Shown in pieces: positions 25,001-40,000 of a stretch of 64,000 nt of DNA (position 1 is its first letter; every line of letters begins with the position of its first letter). The DNA lies in contig MNCI01017954.1 in assembly GCA_015680685.1 (NCBI GenBank), positions 186,958-250,957 on the forward strand. Reading direction: 5' to 3'. This DNA comes from Gnetum montanum. Taxonomy: Eukaryota; Streptophyta; Gnetopsida; Gnetales; Gnetaceae. A model generated the notes under the pieces. It was not told the DNA's origin. It was given only the letters and a program-made list of their open reading frames with translations, and did not search any database. The translations under genes and the position numbers were made by a program.

Positions 25001-28000
25001 GTTGCCTTTGTTGTTTAAGTGGGTCTCTTTGTCCCTCATCTTGGGGGGAGGGGTGAAGTAGCCTGTTTTTGTGGGGTTAATCCCCTTTTTGTCTGTTTTT
25101 AGTTTTTCTTATTAATACAAAGCCTGATCGTTTCACAGGATAAAAAAAAGATTTTGACATTCTTACCTTTAATTAATCCTTAAAAAATAAGTAAACTTAA
25201 TTGAAATTTTTGCAAACTTGACTTGGCAGATGTCAAAATTTTGTTCATTGCGATTGAAGTGGATGGTTGATCTCTTCCCTTGGCCATAGTGGTGTTGGGC
25301 TTCTCAATCCTATTTTGGTTCCTTTGAAGTCTTGTTTGTTGCTTTGGGCAATCTCACTTAAAGTTTTCTTCCCCACAATTGAAACAATTGGTTCAAGTTT
25401 TCCCACTTGGTGTTTCTTCAATGGTTGATTCTTGTATGGATGTATTTCTCAACTAGTTTGATTCTTCATAATCCTTGCCAATCCTATAAGCTTCATCCAC
25501 TGTCTATGGATTATGGGCATGAGTTCGAGGATGTAACTATATCGGCAACACTCCAATGAATTTGGAGGCAAGCTTGTTCTCATCTCGACGATTTACATAC
25601 CTTGATAGGTTGTAAAATTCCTTGGAGTAATCTTCTATGGAGCATCGACCCAATCTCAACGAGTCAAATCACATCTTGCACTCTTTGAGGAAGGATTCTA
25701 CCACAAAGTTTTTGCTCAAAGACTCAAACAAAAACTATGCTAGTTAGTGATTAATCCTTGGGTCTTCGGACTGTTCCACTATGTTGCAATGAGTCCCTTT
25801 AAATATAGAGAGGCAACTTCAAGGCATTTTGGGCTTGATTAGTTCAACATGTCAAAGTTGTTCTTCATAGTGTCAAGCTAATCTTTAGCTTTTGCATTGG
25901 ATCCTAGGGCTCCATTATAGTGGTCAAATTTCACCTTTTTGACATGAACTTGAATCATTGTTTCTTTGGGCGGTGTTGGCCAATTCCAATAGTTCTCTCC
26001 TTTTGGTCTTGATGTTGGCCTTTGGTATGAATTTTTGTCCTCTTGATGCCTAATTGGAGGAAATCGATTTTGATGATCTTCTCAAGGTTGGTTTCAATTT
26101 TGATTATAGGATTAAGACATATGGACTGTCAACAGTTTGATGGAGTTTGCAAAAGAATCCATCTTTCTTAGGACTTTGGACCATTTTCCTTGAGAATTGT
26201 TGGACAAATTCTTAGTCTCCTCCACCATGTGATGCATATACTTCTTGAGTACTTGATTTGCATCACAGTGCTTTTGTTGAGTGCCTTTGATTTCATTAAT
26301 TTGTTGTTCAAGAGCATCTATTCAATCATTGATGCAGGCTTTCACGATTCTCCAATACACTTTTTGGGCTCTAGACGTGGGCAAGAAGAGGAGACAAGAT
26401 GAGACCTCTACCCCAACAACTCTTTTTATTGGGACCATGAGTGGTTAGTTGGTTGTTCGAAGGAGTTAGAATGGAAGGTAACAAATTTTCCCAACCTAAT
26501 TAGTCAAAATCTCCATCTTAATTAGATTTGGATGGTTAGGATTAGATGAAAACCACTCTTTGGTTGTTAAAACCCTTCTCTAGTTTGATTTTTGTGGCCG
26601 ATTTAAGTTTTCAAGGTCTTTAGAACACATCTCAGTATGAGTTCCAAAACTAATTTTCAGTGTCTCCTATGCCCAATGTGATTGTGCCATTGTGTCTAGA
26701 AGGTTGAAATTTACTAGAAATGATAGTTTGTTCCTCAAACAAGGGTTTTGGAATCAACACTTATGGCTGTTTTAAGTTCTCAAAAGTTGCACGAATTTTG
26801 AGACTTTCAAAGCTGCATGAATTTCAAGACTTCTTGAGAGGTCACCCATCCTAGCACTACTCTAAGACTAGTGCACTTAACTTTCTAATTTTTATCTCTT
26901 CTGCTGTTAGTAAACTAGTTTGACCGAGTTGGTCAAAATTGACTATGATTTGATATTTAAATTCAAATTTTGAATTTTAAATATCAAAATTCAAATTTTC
27001 CTACCCATTTCCAATAGGGACTTGCAGTGGTGATAGGCGTTAATTTGCTACAGACTTGTAGTACTCATGATGTCTATGAGCTTTGACCTAGTACCGACTT
27101 GGGGTGCTCACGATGTTCATAGACATTGTAGGTTTGTATCACCACAAATTTTGGTAGATTTTTTGGCGATCGTTTGAAATAGTAGGCAAGCAAGGTAGAA
27201 GGCATGGTGAAACAACAAGTGCAATGTAGAAGGTAGGTGTGGGCAGTAAGGCATAGCGTGGAAGGCAGGGCGATGGTGGCAAGCAGGGTAGTGGTGTAGT
27301 GAGAAGATGAAACAAAGCTTTTTCCTGTGCACTAGGGCGCATTGTGCACCACATAGTGGTGTTATGCACAATGCAGTGCATAGTTGCATGCAATGTGTTG
27401 TGTGTTGTGGTATGCTATGTGTTGTGCATTGTGGTGTGGCCTTGCCATGCTTGGCGTTGGTGGAATTTTTTTGAAATTTAAAATTTAAAGATATATTTTT
27501 ATGGCATTTTGCCCCTTGTTTAAGACAACCTAGAAGTTGACTAGGTGGCTTGCTAGGCAATAGCTAAGAGTTGGGCTTTGTAACTTGGAGGTCATGAGTT
27601 CAACTTCTAGTTTGCCTGTCCTGAGAACTACAATCTCTCATTGGATCAGGACAAACTTGGTACCATTGAAATCAACTTGGCAAACACTATGTGTTGGACT
27701 CGATTACTCTTTGTTGTCATGAAGTTGGAATTCTCTAGAAGACAAAAAGATCATGTGATGGTTAATAAAAAAATTAATTAATTTAAGTTTATAATGTTTT
27801 TTGAGAATTACGATCTCTCAAACCATGCATTAGATCAAGATGAACTTGGTAACATTGAAATCGACTTGGCGAACACTGTGTTGAACTTGAGTACTCTTTG
27901 TTGTGATGAAGTTGGAATTCTTTAGAAGATAAAAAGCTCTTGTGATGGTTAATATAAAAATTAATTAATTAACCAATTAACTAACACTTTTTTAAAAAAA

Positions 28001-31000
28001 TTTTAACTAGCCCATCTTTTTTAGACCGTTACTAAATTAACTGCTTGTCTTTTTCCAAGCTTTGACAAAAGTAATGCTAGTTTATCCTTCAAATTAGGAT
28101 GAGCTACTTGTTTTCATTACACACCAAGCTATTAAGCAAGATTGAAGTAACAGAAAGAGGCAGCTGCAATTTGTGAAGAAGGCAAAAGACATAGCTTCCC
28201 CTAAGCAATCTCCTCAATGTCTTACCACCCCATTAGGTAGAGACATGGTGACTTTAAAGTTCAATTTTAATTTACGTTAAAATAATGTGATAGAGACCAC
28301 TGATTCAATTTTTTCTTTACTTGAAGTTCATGAATATGACATCTCATTCTTGGATGTTTGATTTATTAGTTTTTCCATCCTTAAAAATTAATTTCTGCCA
28401 AAAGCCTATATTCAAATGGTGTGGTTTGTTTGATTCCACATAAGTAATGGTTCAAAGTTGGTTTTTTGAAATGTTGAGATTACCCATGAGGTTGTAAGGA
28501 ATACTATAGGTTTCCACCTTAGTGAGGATTCATTCACATCTAGTTGCAAGTCTTATGATTTTCATGATTTTTGTATAAAGGAACTTTTTGAATATGTTAA
28601 TATGTCTAGTAGCCTTTACAAAGTTTTTGAAGAAAAAGGCTTTAATGACAACGTTGAGCTCCAACTTTGTTTATTTCTTAAAAGTAAGGTGTTGTGGTAG
28701 CTTTGTAACTATCAAGTTTCTTTGTATGTGGTCAAGTTTTGCAGTGGGTGGTTACTGACTAGTGTGGTTGCACTTTGGTGTGCTGGCCATCCAATGTGGA
28801 TTCACGTATAACATTGTGTAATGCGAAGAAACTTGATAGGTGGGAAGCTGCCACAACACTTTACTTTTATGAATTAAACAAAGTTGGAAGTTCTTTTCCT
28901 TAAAACCTTTGTGAGGGATGCTAGATGTATTGACATATTCAAAAAAGTTCTTTTGTACAAAAATCATGAAACTCACGAGATTTGTGACCGAGCATGAGTG
29001 AATTCTCACCAAGTTGAAACATAGAGGATTCGTTATAACCTAACGGGTAATCTTGATATTTCTGAAAATCAACTTTGAACTGTTACTTAATGTAGAATCA
29101 TACAAACCACATCATTTGAGTATAGGCTTTTGGCAGAAACTAGTTTTTTAAGTATGGAAAAACTAATAAATCAGACATTTAATAATGGGATGTCATATTT
29201 ATCAACTTTGAGTAAAAAGCAAAGTTAGTGACCTTTATCACATGATTTTGATGTAAATCAACATCGAGCTTTAGGGTTACCATGTCTCTACTTGATGGGG
29301 TGATGGTAGGTTGAGTAGATTGCTTGTGGGAGCCATGTCTTTTGCCTTTTTCTGTTGTTTCAATCTTACTTAGTAGCTTGGGTGTGGAAGGAAACCATGT
29401 AGCTCATCCTATTTGGGCAAACCAACATCAGCTCAAAGTTTGGAAAAATGCTCTTTGAAAAAAGGTAGGTAGTTAATTTGACAATTACTAGTAACAGTCA
29501 AAAAAAAAAGATGGGCTAGTTAAAAATCAAAAAAAGTGTTATTTAACTGGTTAATCAATTAATTAATTTATTAACCCTCATGTGAGCTTTTTGTCTTCAA
29601 GTGAATTTCAGCTTCATGATAATAGAGAGTACTCGAGTTCAATGTGTAGTGTTCGTTGAGATGATTCGAATGGTACCAAGTTTGTCCCAATTTGATGCAC
29701 TGTTTGAGAAATACCATAGTTATTGGGTGAAGTTAAATTAAAAAGAAAGGGCGACTTGGACAAATTGGGAGTTGAACTCATGACCTCAAAGTTACAATGC
29801 CCAACTCTTAGTTGTCGTCAAACTGGCCACCTGGTCAAACCCCCAAAGGGTACCATAAATGATTACAACTCCTCATAATGAGACACCCCTTCATCCAAAT
29901 GTTAATTACATAGTTTACATGTTATAATACAACTCTACTCCTTAATTAGGAAAAGATGTTACAATGAGAAGATATTTAATTGCCCTGAATTCTGCTAGCT
30001 CCTTCCTAGGATAATATTTGTTGTCAAAGTGCCTTGAAGAAAATCTTTAAGAATCAGAAGCAGCAATTTTAGAACAATCAATCCAAATATGATGATGCAA
30101 AAAATGGAAAGTAAAAACGTAAGTAACGATATAAATTTTTGTTAATGATTCTTTATGGGCACATCTGATATGTTCCAAGTCCCTAGGGTTGATACAAATC
30201 TAATTATTTAAAGTTCAGTAACAATTTATAAATTTAACCTGTCTTTAAGGTTTTCTGTTTTTCTGGGCATATTTTCTTTGGCTCAGGACTAACATGACAA
30301 TTTTTGTTGCTTTAAGAAGACGAAACTAATTTATTTAGATTAGTTAAACTTGTATGAACACTGTTTAGTTATCATATTGGCAGATTTTCACAAGTACACT
30401 GCTTCGACAAACCCAATGATGAAAATGCCTTGCAGCTCCTAAATGAATGTGCTCGAGACATGTTTGAAGAGTTTCCAGACATTGTGTTTGCGTATGGTAT
30501 GAGTGATGAGTACAGGTATTCTTTATACTGCATCATATTGTTCTGTTTTCTATTTGCTTGAGCATTATATATTTTCTTGAAATTGCATTAATTAAAATTT
30601 TTAATTACAGACTTGTAATATTTCTTGCATGTTTAGTCTTTTTTTTTTTTGTGATTTCTTTGATGCCAATTATAACATTTGGTGTTAATGCGAGTTTTTG
30701 AAGTGAATTTTTTCATGGAGTTTTTGAACATTTGTTGTGGTATGATTTACTTTGATTTTGTTCTTCATTGAAGTTATATACCTCATTGATTTTTAATTCT
30801 GTACATTGTCAGATGCGGGTGCTGATTTAGCATGTTTATCAATTTGACCAAGTTTGCTGCGTATTGAAAATCCTAATGGAAAATCTGCTGGTAACATGAA
30901 ATACCTAAAATATATATTGCCTAGAGTTTCAAAAGTAATGTCTGCGTCAAGTTATAACTTAAAGGAAACATTTTTATGACTATATTTTGCTAAAATATGT

Positions 31001-34000
31001 GAAATTTTCTCAAAGATTACCAGGTTACTTGTTTTTCTTTAAAGATAAAAAGAAAATTCTATTAGTAATAAGAATTTGATGTACAACCATAAAAAGGACA
31101 AGAGGGTCATAATATGGTGATGATCTTACTTGGAACTTTAAAATTTCAACCAATATTATGGTCAGTGGTCTGTTACATTATCATCCAGTATAAGGTGCCA
31201 ACCTATTTCTTACATCGATTTGCAGCACGTAATCATACTACGTTAGACCATAATTAAGGTTTACTTGCCCGATTTCATGAGTTGTTAATCACAAAACCTA
31301 AGATTTGTAAGTTAAAACGGTTGTTACTCATGAAGGATGAGGAATGTAAGGTAGAACAATGTGTTCATATGGAAGTTAAAAAATAGGGAAAATGAAGTGG
31401 TAAAGAAGAAAGAAGATGGAGCAACGAACCAATAGAACTAAATAGATTAAAGTTTGATAAACTGCGTAGTCCAAGATGAAGTCGGAAGTTCATAGTGTGA
31501 AGTGGAACTAATGAAATGAAGAATTTGAGTTGAGAAGCAAGGGTACAAGATGTAAAGTACCCAAGACACAAGAGAAGCGTCAACTGACAACTATTAGAAT
31601 GTGTTGAAGCAGTTGTAAGCTGATGATGTAAACTGCAAGTTGTGTGGGCTGAGAATCTGCCAAGAACACACCACGTATGAGGTATCAGTTCAAGAGTTCA
31701 AATTGTCTAGTGAAGAAACTACTTACAGGTTCAAAAGAATCTAGTCTCACAAATAAAAGAAGAAAATTGTGAATGCACGAGTTCAATATATTGATGAATT
31801 GATGAAATTGACTCATAAATGATTGTTATCAATTCGAAAATAATAACAGTATTGTTATATGATATAAACAAATTGTTAATCCACAAAATAATGTGTGTGA
31901 TAAAGATCTTAGATAATCAGAGTTGTTTGAGAGATGTAAAACCAAACTTTAATGTACTAGTTTTGAAGCTCCATGCAGTTGAACTTCATCGAGTACCTTT
32001 GTTGATGTTGAGATCCAAAATTCTTGGATGTGCTTCAAATATAAATTTAATAATTAATAAAACACAAGGTTGAGGAAGCCACCTATCGGATAAAAGCCTC
32101 GATTCTTGTACTTTCAAGAATAAATAGTGTGGATGTTCAAAAAACTGTTGCAGGAGCAAAAGTGGATAATGATGGGTCAAGGCAGAGTGGCGTCCATACA
32201 CAAATTCTGTTACCAATGATGTGACATCTCTGTCTCTCTTTTTGTCTATCTACAAGTAAGCTTAAAAAAAAAATCCCAATTTTCGTGCTTCCAAACGATG
32301 CTTTTCTGGTGCTTGGATCCCTTCTATTTGCATTTATGTTCTTTTGGCTGCGAATCCTCAACACCACTGGCTATGGACTCAGTGGGCTGCTTTTCTGGTG
32401 CTTGGGTCCCTTCTATTTGCATTTATGTTCTTTGGCTGCGAATCCTCAACACTGCTGACTATGGACTCAGTGGGCTGCTTTTCTGGTGCTTGGATCCCTT
32501 CTATCTTCCTTCTCCCTTTTCCAATGCTTGGATTCCGTATGAGCTTTTCTTCTAAATTTGAAAGCGTTTGGACTGTGTTGACTGTAACACTCATCCCAGC
32601 CTCCCTCATCTTGTTGAGTATGTTCTTCTTGGAACATTATACAGAGAGCAACTAGTGACATTTTGTTTAATTCTGAGTCTTGTTGGTTCCCCGTGCTGGC
32701 TTTGTACTTTCGTTGTCTTTGCATCCTTGATCAGAATTGTACTAGTATTTCTTTGTGCATGTTCACTAATTGCACTGTGTCCATGTCACAGTGTTGGAGC
32801 ACTGCAGGTACTCCACATTATATACCAAAACTCGATGTAAGAACGCATACATGTAGGATTTATGCATTACATTCATGCATGAAACCTCATTACTTTGTGA
32901 GTTTTTTTAAAAGAGAGATTTCAATTACTTTACTGATAACAATAGTTGCATAGCAGTTACTCAATGATTAAGCTGCCGATTTGACTTATGTTAAAATTAA
33001 GTTTTTTTTCTTTTCCCACTAGAGGAGCTATCTTATATCTTAACTTTGCAGTTGGTTCTGATTTTATTTATTAAGAAAATTTTGATATTGTTGTTGGTTA
33101 CCGTTTTGATGTATGGACAAATATCATGGAGGAAGAAAACAAACGGGCAAGAGATGAACGGTCACGAACATCTCAGCTATAAACGAGCCAAAAGAGAGAT
33201 ATTAAAAGCAAAACCGTTTAGGGAGGGTTTAGCACTGGGGAGAGACAAGGAGTTCAAGGAAGCGCTTGTAGAAAGCTGGAACTTTTTGGAGCTTCTAGAT
33301 TTTCATTGTTTTGCAAAACCAGAGCATGTTATCTCATTTAATCATGCTCCTTTTGTTCTACCCGTAGACCAATTTTGATCCCTTGAAAATGCGAAAGAGA
33401 AGATCAGTGCGAACTTGTTTTTGAATAATGAATTTTATCAGCAACTCCCAAATGAGGAGAATACTATATGCATTGACTTGCTAGAAAAGGTGTACCTGCT
33501 GAAGGTACGGGCAAGCTGTTAGGTTGGGTGATAGAATCAGAAGCTCACTGAAGAGCTAAGTTTTTTTTTAAAAGTTTCAGACAGTTTAGATTTTATGTAT
33601 TAAAGAGTTTTACCCCAGTTGTGATTTTCAAATTCTTTTTTTCATCTTTAAGATTTTATCTTCTACATTTTGATAGTTGTTGGAATTTGAGCAAACTCTT
33701 AAAACCAATCTCGATACAGACTGTACTCATGATTTAATTTTTGTTTCATTTAAATGCTCTGTTATTTTCCGTCACATAAAATAGAATCCATATATCTTTA
33801 GTTTGATATTATTTATGTCATACATTTGCTCTGTTACTGCCTACAATTTCAGTCTTTCATTTTCCCAATGATTTGCTAAGTTCTGAACTTGTGTTTCATA
33901 ATTAAAATGTGTTTCAAAATTGAAGTTGTTTTAACACAAGCAGTTTCGTATTCTTTGCTTATCAGCAAATAATAAATAATAAATACATTTCAATTTTCTT

Positions 34001-37000
34001 GCACGTTTTATGCCTATTTTTTCATTATTATTCTAGTTGTTTTCATATAGTCTCATTGTTCACAAGCATTGGTGAAATTCAGATCAACCGTCATATTAAT
34101 TCGTTTATCTACCTTGAAAGTAATCAGCTTAAGTATTTTAATTTTCAGAAGTCACATAAGCTCTACCAATTGAGACTATTCCTGGGATTTTGTACCCATA
34201 TGGGAGGCACCCTAGGCGATAGTATCCTAAGATAAGTTTTCTAAGGTGGTGTTTTCATTAAAATCTATGCATCAACAACTTTTTTAACAGACACTTAACA
34301 ACATAAAAGGATTAATTGAATTTGAAACCACATTTGAGACATTGTCATCCTATAGGGACAAAACCAGTGACCTGTAAAATGTAAGCCATATGCCTTAAGC
34401 AACAAGTCACATACACCTTGATATGTGTTCAGATTTCAAAAGGATGGACTAAAGGAACAACCACAATAGGTCTAATGTTTGCAGGAGCAAGGACATGTAG
34501 TCAAAGAAGAATTCTTCTTACTATTACTTCAATAGTTGGAACAGGATCTAGTCAAGGTTAGATGGTAGAGATCATGAATCAGGTGGTTCAAGAAAGGGGA
34601 TAGACACCCTTAACTTCTTCCTAACTGCAAAAGTCAAAGCAGGAATTAACAATATTCCCTATTGTAAAATGGAAAGGCGAATTTTGAAGGATGATTGAAT
34701 TGGGGAATGCTTGAAACAGCATTACAAAGCACTATGGGAGGAGGTTGATTACTTTGGAAAGTAATGAATGGCTACTCTGACTTGTTAATAGGGAAGAAGT
34801 TTGGGAAAGGTTTGCGTCAATGAAGAATGATAAAGCCTCTAGCCTTGACCGATGGCATATCCAGGCCTTCACCATTTTCTTCCTAGTGTTATTCCTTAAT
34901 CTTACTCATGCAGATAAGTTGGAATGGAGATGAACTGCACCAGAATTGTACTAGTGCCAAAGAGGAAAGACTGTTATAATTTACATGATTCCAAACACGT
35001 AAGGCTTTGCAATGTCCTGTTAGTATAGTGTGAAATGTGCCTTCATTTTGAGGACCTTGTCTCATGTTTGTTTGGTGTCTTAGGACTTAAGTCTCGTATA
35101 TTTTCAAGTTGTCAAAGTTAGCGTTTGTGTTGAGTCGCCATGTCATGGTTTAGAATTTTTGTTAGTGTAATGTGTAAAATTTATGTTTTATGTCATTGTG
35201 TGCACTTTTCTTTGAACGGAAAGGGGGTCAATGGTCTCAAATGTGGTAATGATGCCAAAAGCGACAAATACCTCACCTACAAGTATAAAAAAGGTAGAGG
35301 ACCCTTGTTTGGACTCTTGATGGATGTATGTTGAAGTGATCTCCTCTTTGTTAGCTTTTCGAGGACAATAAAAGGGACGTTGTGCTAAAGTTCGATTTGG
35401 TTTCTTAGCATTTTCTTTCAGTTTTCTTATAATCTTTCACAATGATCTCAGAGTTAATTTCACGTTCATCTACTGTCTCACAGTTTTGAAAATTGATCTC
35501 ACAATTTCTCAAAAGAATTTCAGATTTCACAAACTAAGGCAGTAGTGAGTAACCTGTCTTAAAACACAGAAGAAACTCTATCATTTTATCCCTTGAGTAA
35601 GCAGTGCAACCCAATTTCAAAATAATTTCACAATCCTATTTAAATTTGGAAGGTTGATTGAAGTGTGCCCTACGGTGCGTCATGTTGAAAATCAATGCAG
35701 TTAAAGCATTGCACAATACTGGAGGAGACTAACAATCATCAGCTATGTATGAAAATATTTTTAAAGCAATCAACTGGATCAACACAGTTGTCTGAGTTTT
35801 TTTTTTCTGTCTTGTAACTGTTTGCAAGTTTCTTTTATGGGAAAAAAATGCTGGTCTAATTCTGGCTTATCGATAGATGATTGTATTCATTTCAAGCCTT
35901 TCGTATCACTTAAATAAATGACTGTTTTTGATAATATGAACTCTGTTGACAAGCTAACAGTTGTGTTTCTTGTAATTGCTACAGTTTTGTATTCAAAAAA
36001 GGTAGTACATTTCATCAGCGCCGTGCTAGGTTTGTAGCTTTTTACATTTTACATTTTTCCTTTCTATACAGCTGCCTTAATTTGGCAGAGGCTTGTGGGT
36101 TTCTATAGTCATTATTGTCTTATTATTTTCCTCCTCCTTTTTGGCAGTAAAATAACATCCGTCACTGTGTCATTTTTTTCTTCATCATACGTTATGAAGT
36201 GGCCTAAGTACTTTCAACACAAGCCTCTGCAATACCCACCTTCTTTCGATGCGCGGGTTGTATGTTATCCATCGGTTGACAGCCTTCGTGATTATCTTGC
36301 TTGGCGTCAAGTAGATTGTGAGTACTTTGGAAAAATATGCCAGTGAATATATATTGATTGACAGCCAATCGGTCTACATGTTTTAGTTGAAGTACGATGC
36401 AAACTATGGGTTTCAGGTCACATAAACAATCAATACAATACATGTTTCTGGATGTTGGTAAAGGATGGGATGAGTACTAGAGAAGCTCAAAACTTCCTGA
36501 AGGTATTAGTTTCTCTTCAGCTTAATTTTTTGAGGAAGCAATAACCAGTGTATCTAAATATAAATGTTGTATGGATTTGATTTTGCTAGAAGATATCCAG
36601 AATTACGTTGGTTTAGAGCTATGAAATTTTATTTTGGTTTACTTTGCAGACATGTTGCTCACAAATCTTTTAACTTTTTCAGCTGCTCTCTTTCATGCAG
36701 CAGGGTGGGTTCTCAAAGACATTTGTGCTGGACTTTGTTGTTGTAATAATGATACATTTCATAAGGAATGTGGGAATATTTTATCATTTCATCGTTATAA
36801 ATTAAATTTTCTCGTCAGAATTTCTATTGAAAAGCAGCGTTAGAAATTTAAGGACAATTCATACTGGGTTTCCTGTTTTACAATTTGGTTTTGATTTCAA
36901 ATAATAACTCTTGATACAAAATTATATTCCGTCTAGGACAATTCAAAAAATAACTCTTGATACAAATAATAACTCTTGATACATGGATTTTATTGCTCCA

Positions 37001-40000
37001 TTCAAAATTTTCCTAGTCAAAATTGCCTCCCAGACGTCCTGCTTCATAAGTGGCTTGGTGAGGACCTCATTATCTTCATCTCAGACGCATGTCTTGACGT
37101 GCACCTAAAGGGCAGGGGTTTCTCCTCTTATCCATAGTTAGAAGTAGTGCTATTAAAAATATATAAAAAACAAAGAAAAGAAAAGGAAAAAAATAAGGAA
37201 GAAAAATCTCTTGTTTCTTTACCATCCTGGGTGATGCATTGCATGTACGTAATAGAAGGGATTCTGTTGATTGCTGCCTTGACCCTGGTTGTGCGGAATA
37301 AAAATTTAGTATTGTGAACGCCTTCCCTAAGCCAGGAGAACCTTGATCTTTGTCCCCAGTATAGCTCCTCATTATGGTGATGCTGTTATAATTGGAGAAG
37401 CAGGGGAGATTCCTCCTGTGTAATGCCCATGCGTCTTTTCAGTTTATCCTGGAGGAGTTGAAAATGGGATTTGAGGGACTGCCTTTGTACTTTGAATGCA
37501 TATTTATCTTCATATTTCTATATTTTGATAATGCTTTAAGCTGGCGAAGACCAAACTCTAGGGTTCTGCATGGGGGAGTGGTAAGCCTAGATTCCCTGAA
37601 CTTTGGTTGCGATCGTGGGATGATCAAGGCAATGTTGCTAAAACATGAAGGTAGAAGCCCTACTTGGGGAGCCTTCTTCTGAGGGAAGTATGAAGGATTT
37701 GTGGTTAGAAGCAATTACCAGTAAACCTGTGAGGATTGGGTTGCAGTCCTGCACAAGTTTTGAAGCCATCTAAGCCTGGTGAATTCTGGTGAGGGCCAAT
37801 GATTTGACGATCTTGCAATTTGAATAGGTATAATTGTATTCCTAGATTGACAGGTCTTGAAGGTCATAGAAAATTACGAAGTAAAACATTTTGTCTGTGC
37901 TTGCCACTATGGGTCCCTTCACTTTTCTTCTAGCCAATGTTCTAAGTTTATTCTAAACCATAGCAATTCATGATCCAGATGTTTTTGAATTGGAATAAAA
38001 ATATTAATAAACCACTGAGCAAAATGGATTACCTGGAACAAGAATTGACCAAGGATTGCAAGACCTCTTGCCCTTCCCATGGCAGGATAAAGAAAAGATT
38101 TCCATCCAGGTCAGTCAAGCCGACGTTCTTTGTTTCCATGAAGTTTGATCTTTTGCGATAGCAACATTTGACAGCCCAGTCCTTTACCAGGGTTGTGAGG
38201 AACATTGCTTGAAGGATTCTCCCAAGCCCTGCAATTCCATGATAGGATTTTTATTCTTTGAGAAAGTTTTCTCGTTCTTAGTGAAATGCTTCAAAGTTCT
38301 GTGTGTGCCAGTCTCATTGCTCTCAAACACTTCTTTTGCTCTAAACTGTTGGATTGTTGGTCTCCCAAGCTTCCGAGGAGCATTGGCTGCATGAGATTTC
38401 TAAGTCTTCTGGGCATCATTGATAGATTCTTGGTCCACCTAAGGACCTGTTTCACTAGGCTGGGCAGTGGGGAGGTAACCTTATCAAGTTTTGATTGCTT
38501 AAATAGACGATTATTTCAGTCTTTTGCTGTTCTCTCAAAAGTGGATGGTTTGCATCTCAAAATTTTTTGAACCTTTCTAGCCCCATCACTCGTTGCTGCT
38601 TGGTGCGATACTGCTGTCTTTTCCAGTTACCTAGGTTGCCCATTTTCCATGTTGTATTACATGTTGGTGGTCAACATAATAACTGATTTTGCCAAGGAAG
38701 CTATAGTTTGACCCCCCCTCCCACCTACTAGGACTACATTGTATTCAGCTCCTGTGCTGCTTGTACGTCTGCTGTACGTTTTATTCTGTCCACTTTGTTC
38801 CACTACCACACTCCATACAATTTCCAAGTGACAATGTTTTCAAAATCAGGGTTAAGCTTAAGAACTGGGTAGTCATAAATCTATTTTTTTTCATCACCTA
38901 GAGCCTCAATGCTCATCCTGCCAAGTGGGGTCCTGGGAGGGTCAGTGGATAAGTGAAAGCCTAACCTCTTCAAGTGGCTGTGCGCAGACTTGAACCCATA
39001 TCTTTCAACTTGAAAAACAAGTACCTTACCATAACTCCAAATGATAGTCCCAGTCATAAATCTAAATTAACATCAGACCCTAATTCAGTGATAATTTCTA
39101 GTGTACAAACTATTTCAACCTATTGCAGAAATAAAAGCAGGGATTCAGATTCTGTTCATAATTATTCCCCACCTGAAGTCAATAAAGCCAGCATCTCTCT
39201 GATACCACCACGGAATGACCCCAAAATTAGAGAGACAAAAATAGTTTTGTACAGGTTGCAATCTAGCAAGCATTGCATGTTAAGTAACCGCAGGGAAGAA
39301 TGTTGTATCAAGATCTTGTCAATGCGATGATTGATTAGTCTTTCCAAAACATCAGTGCATATTGCCAGTACAGTACCTGAATTGAATATATAATTTAGAA
39401 GAATAAGTGCACACTGATAAGTAAGAGAGCACTGACAAACAGTTTTGTATGTCTATTAAGAATATTAGGAATTTACAAGTCTGGATTTTTAGAAGTTCTG
39501 AAAACATGTAGTTTCAAACTCTGGCCACTACTAAAAAATAGTTGAGCATCTGATACATCTATACATTCAACAGCTGCTGAGATAGTGCACAATCCAGCGA
39601 TATCCCCCTTTCTTTATACATAACAATCTCTGCAAGAACTCCAAAACTGAAAATCAAATGTGAAATCCTTCAGCACATTTGTATTACCTTTTTGTTGTTA
39701 AATTTTTACCAATTTTTTAATCATTTCTTACAGTTGAGTTGCATGAAACAGAGGTAACTTCTCTGCTTAAATATCCATTTAATAAACCATCCTTGATTTC
39801 ATCTCTCCATCTAATTTACTTGATTTTATATTGCTAGCAGTGGTCCTTTTAAATTTTAAATGAACACTTTTTAAAAAAGATAGAGAGAACCCCTTGCAAG
39901 ATTGCATAGTTGATGAATCATTCAGCAGAACTGTTCACGTTCCCTCCTAGGGCCTTTGGTTGACGAACTTTTATGGGGCCTAGGCATGGGAGTTGCGCCT

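Noticed and set aside
27139-27560. Cys/His-rich minus-strand frame as a metal-binding protein
   Set aside because: It arises from a G/T-rich simple-sequence stretch. No domain pattern is present.
27540-27620. A functional tRNA-Thr gene
   Set aside because: The acceptor stem does not pair, and the same module occurs inverted at 29.8 kb as part of a repeat.
31819-32073. Helitron helicase fragment (NLIINKTQG)
   Set aside because: Only one short motif resembles the helicase and no other Helitron domain or end was seen.
33046-33378. A 110-residue frame in THG1 intron 2 as a gene
   Set aside because: No family recognised and no start context or splice support. Chance open frame or old repeat is likelier.
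36564-36843. Alternative THG1 exon after exon 5
   Set aside because: The frames there match no Thg1 sequence. Exon 5 joins exon 6 at 43979 in frame with the conserved KGTQ motif.
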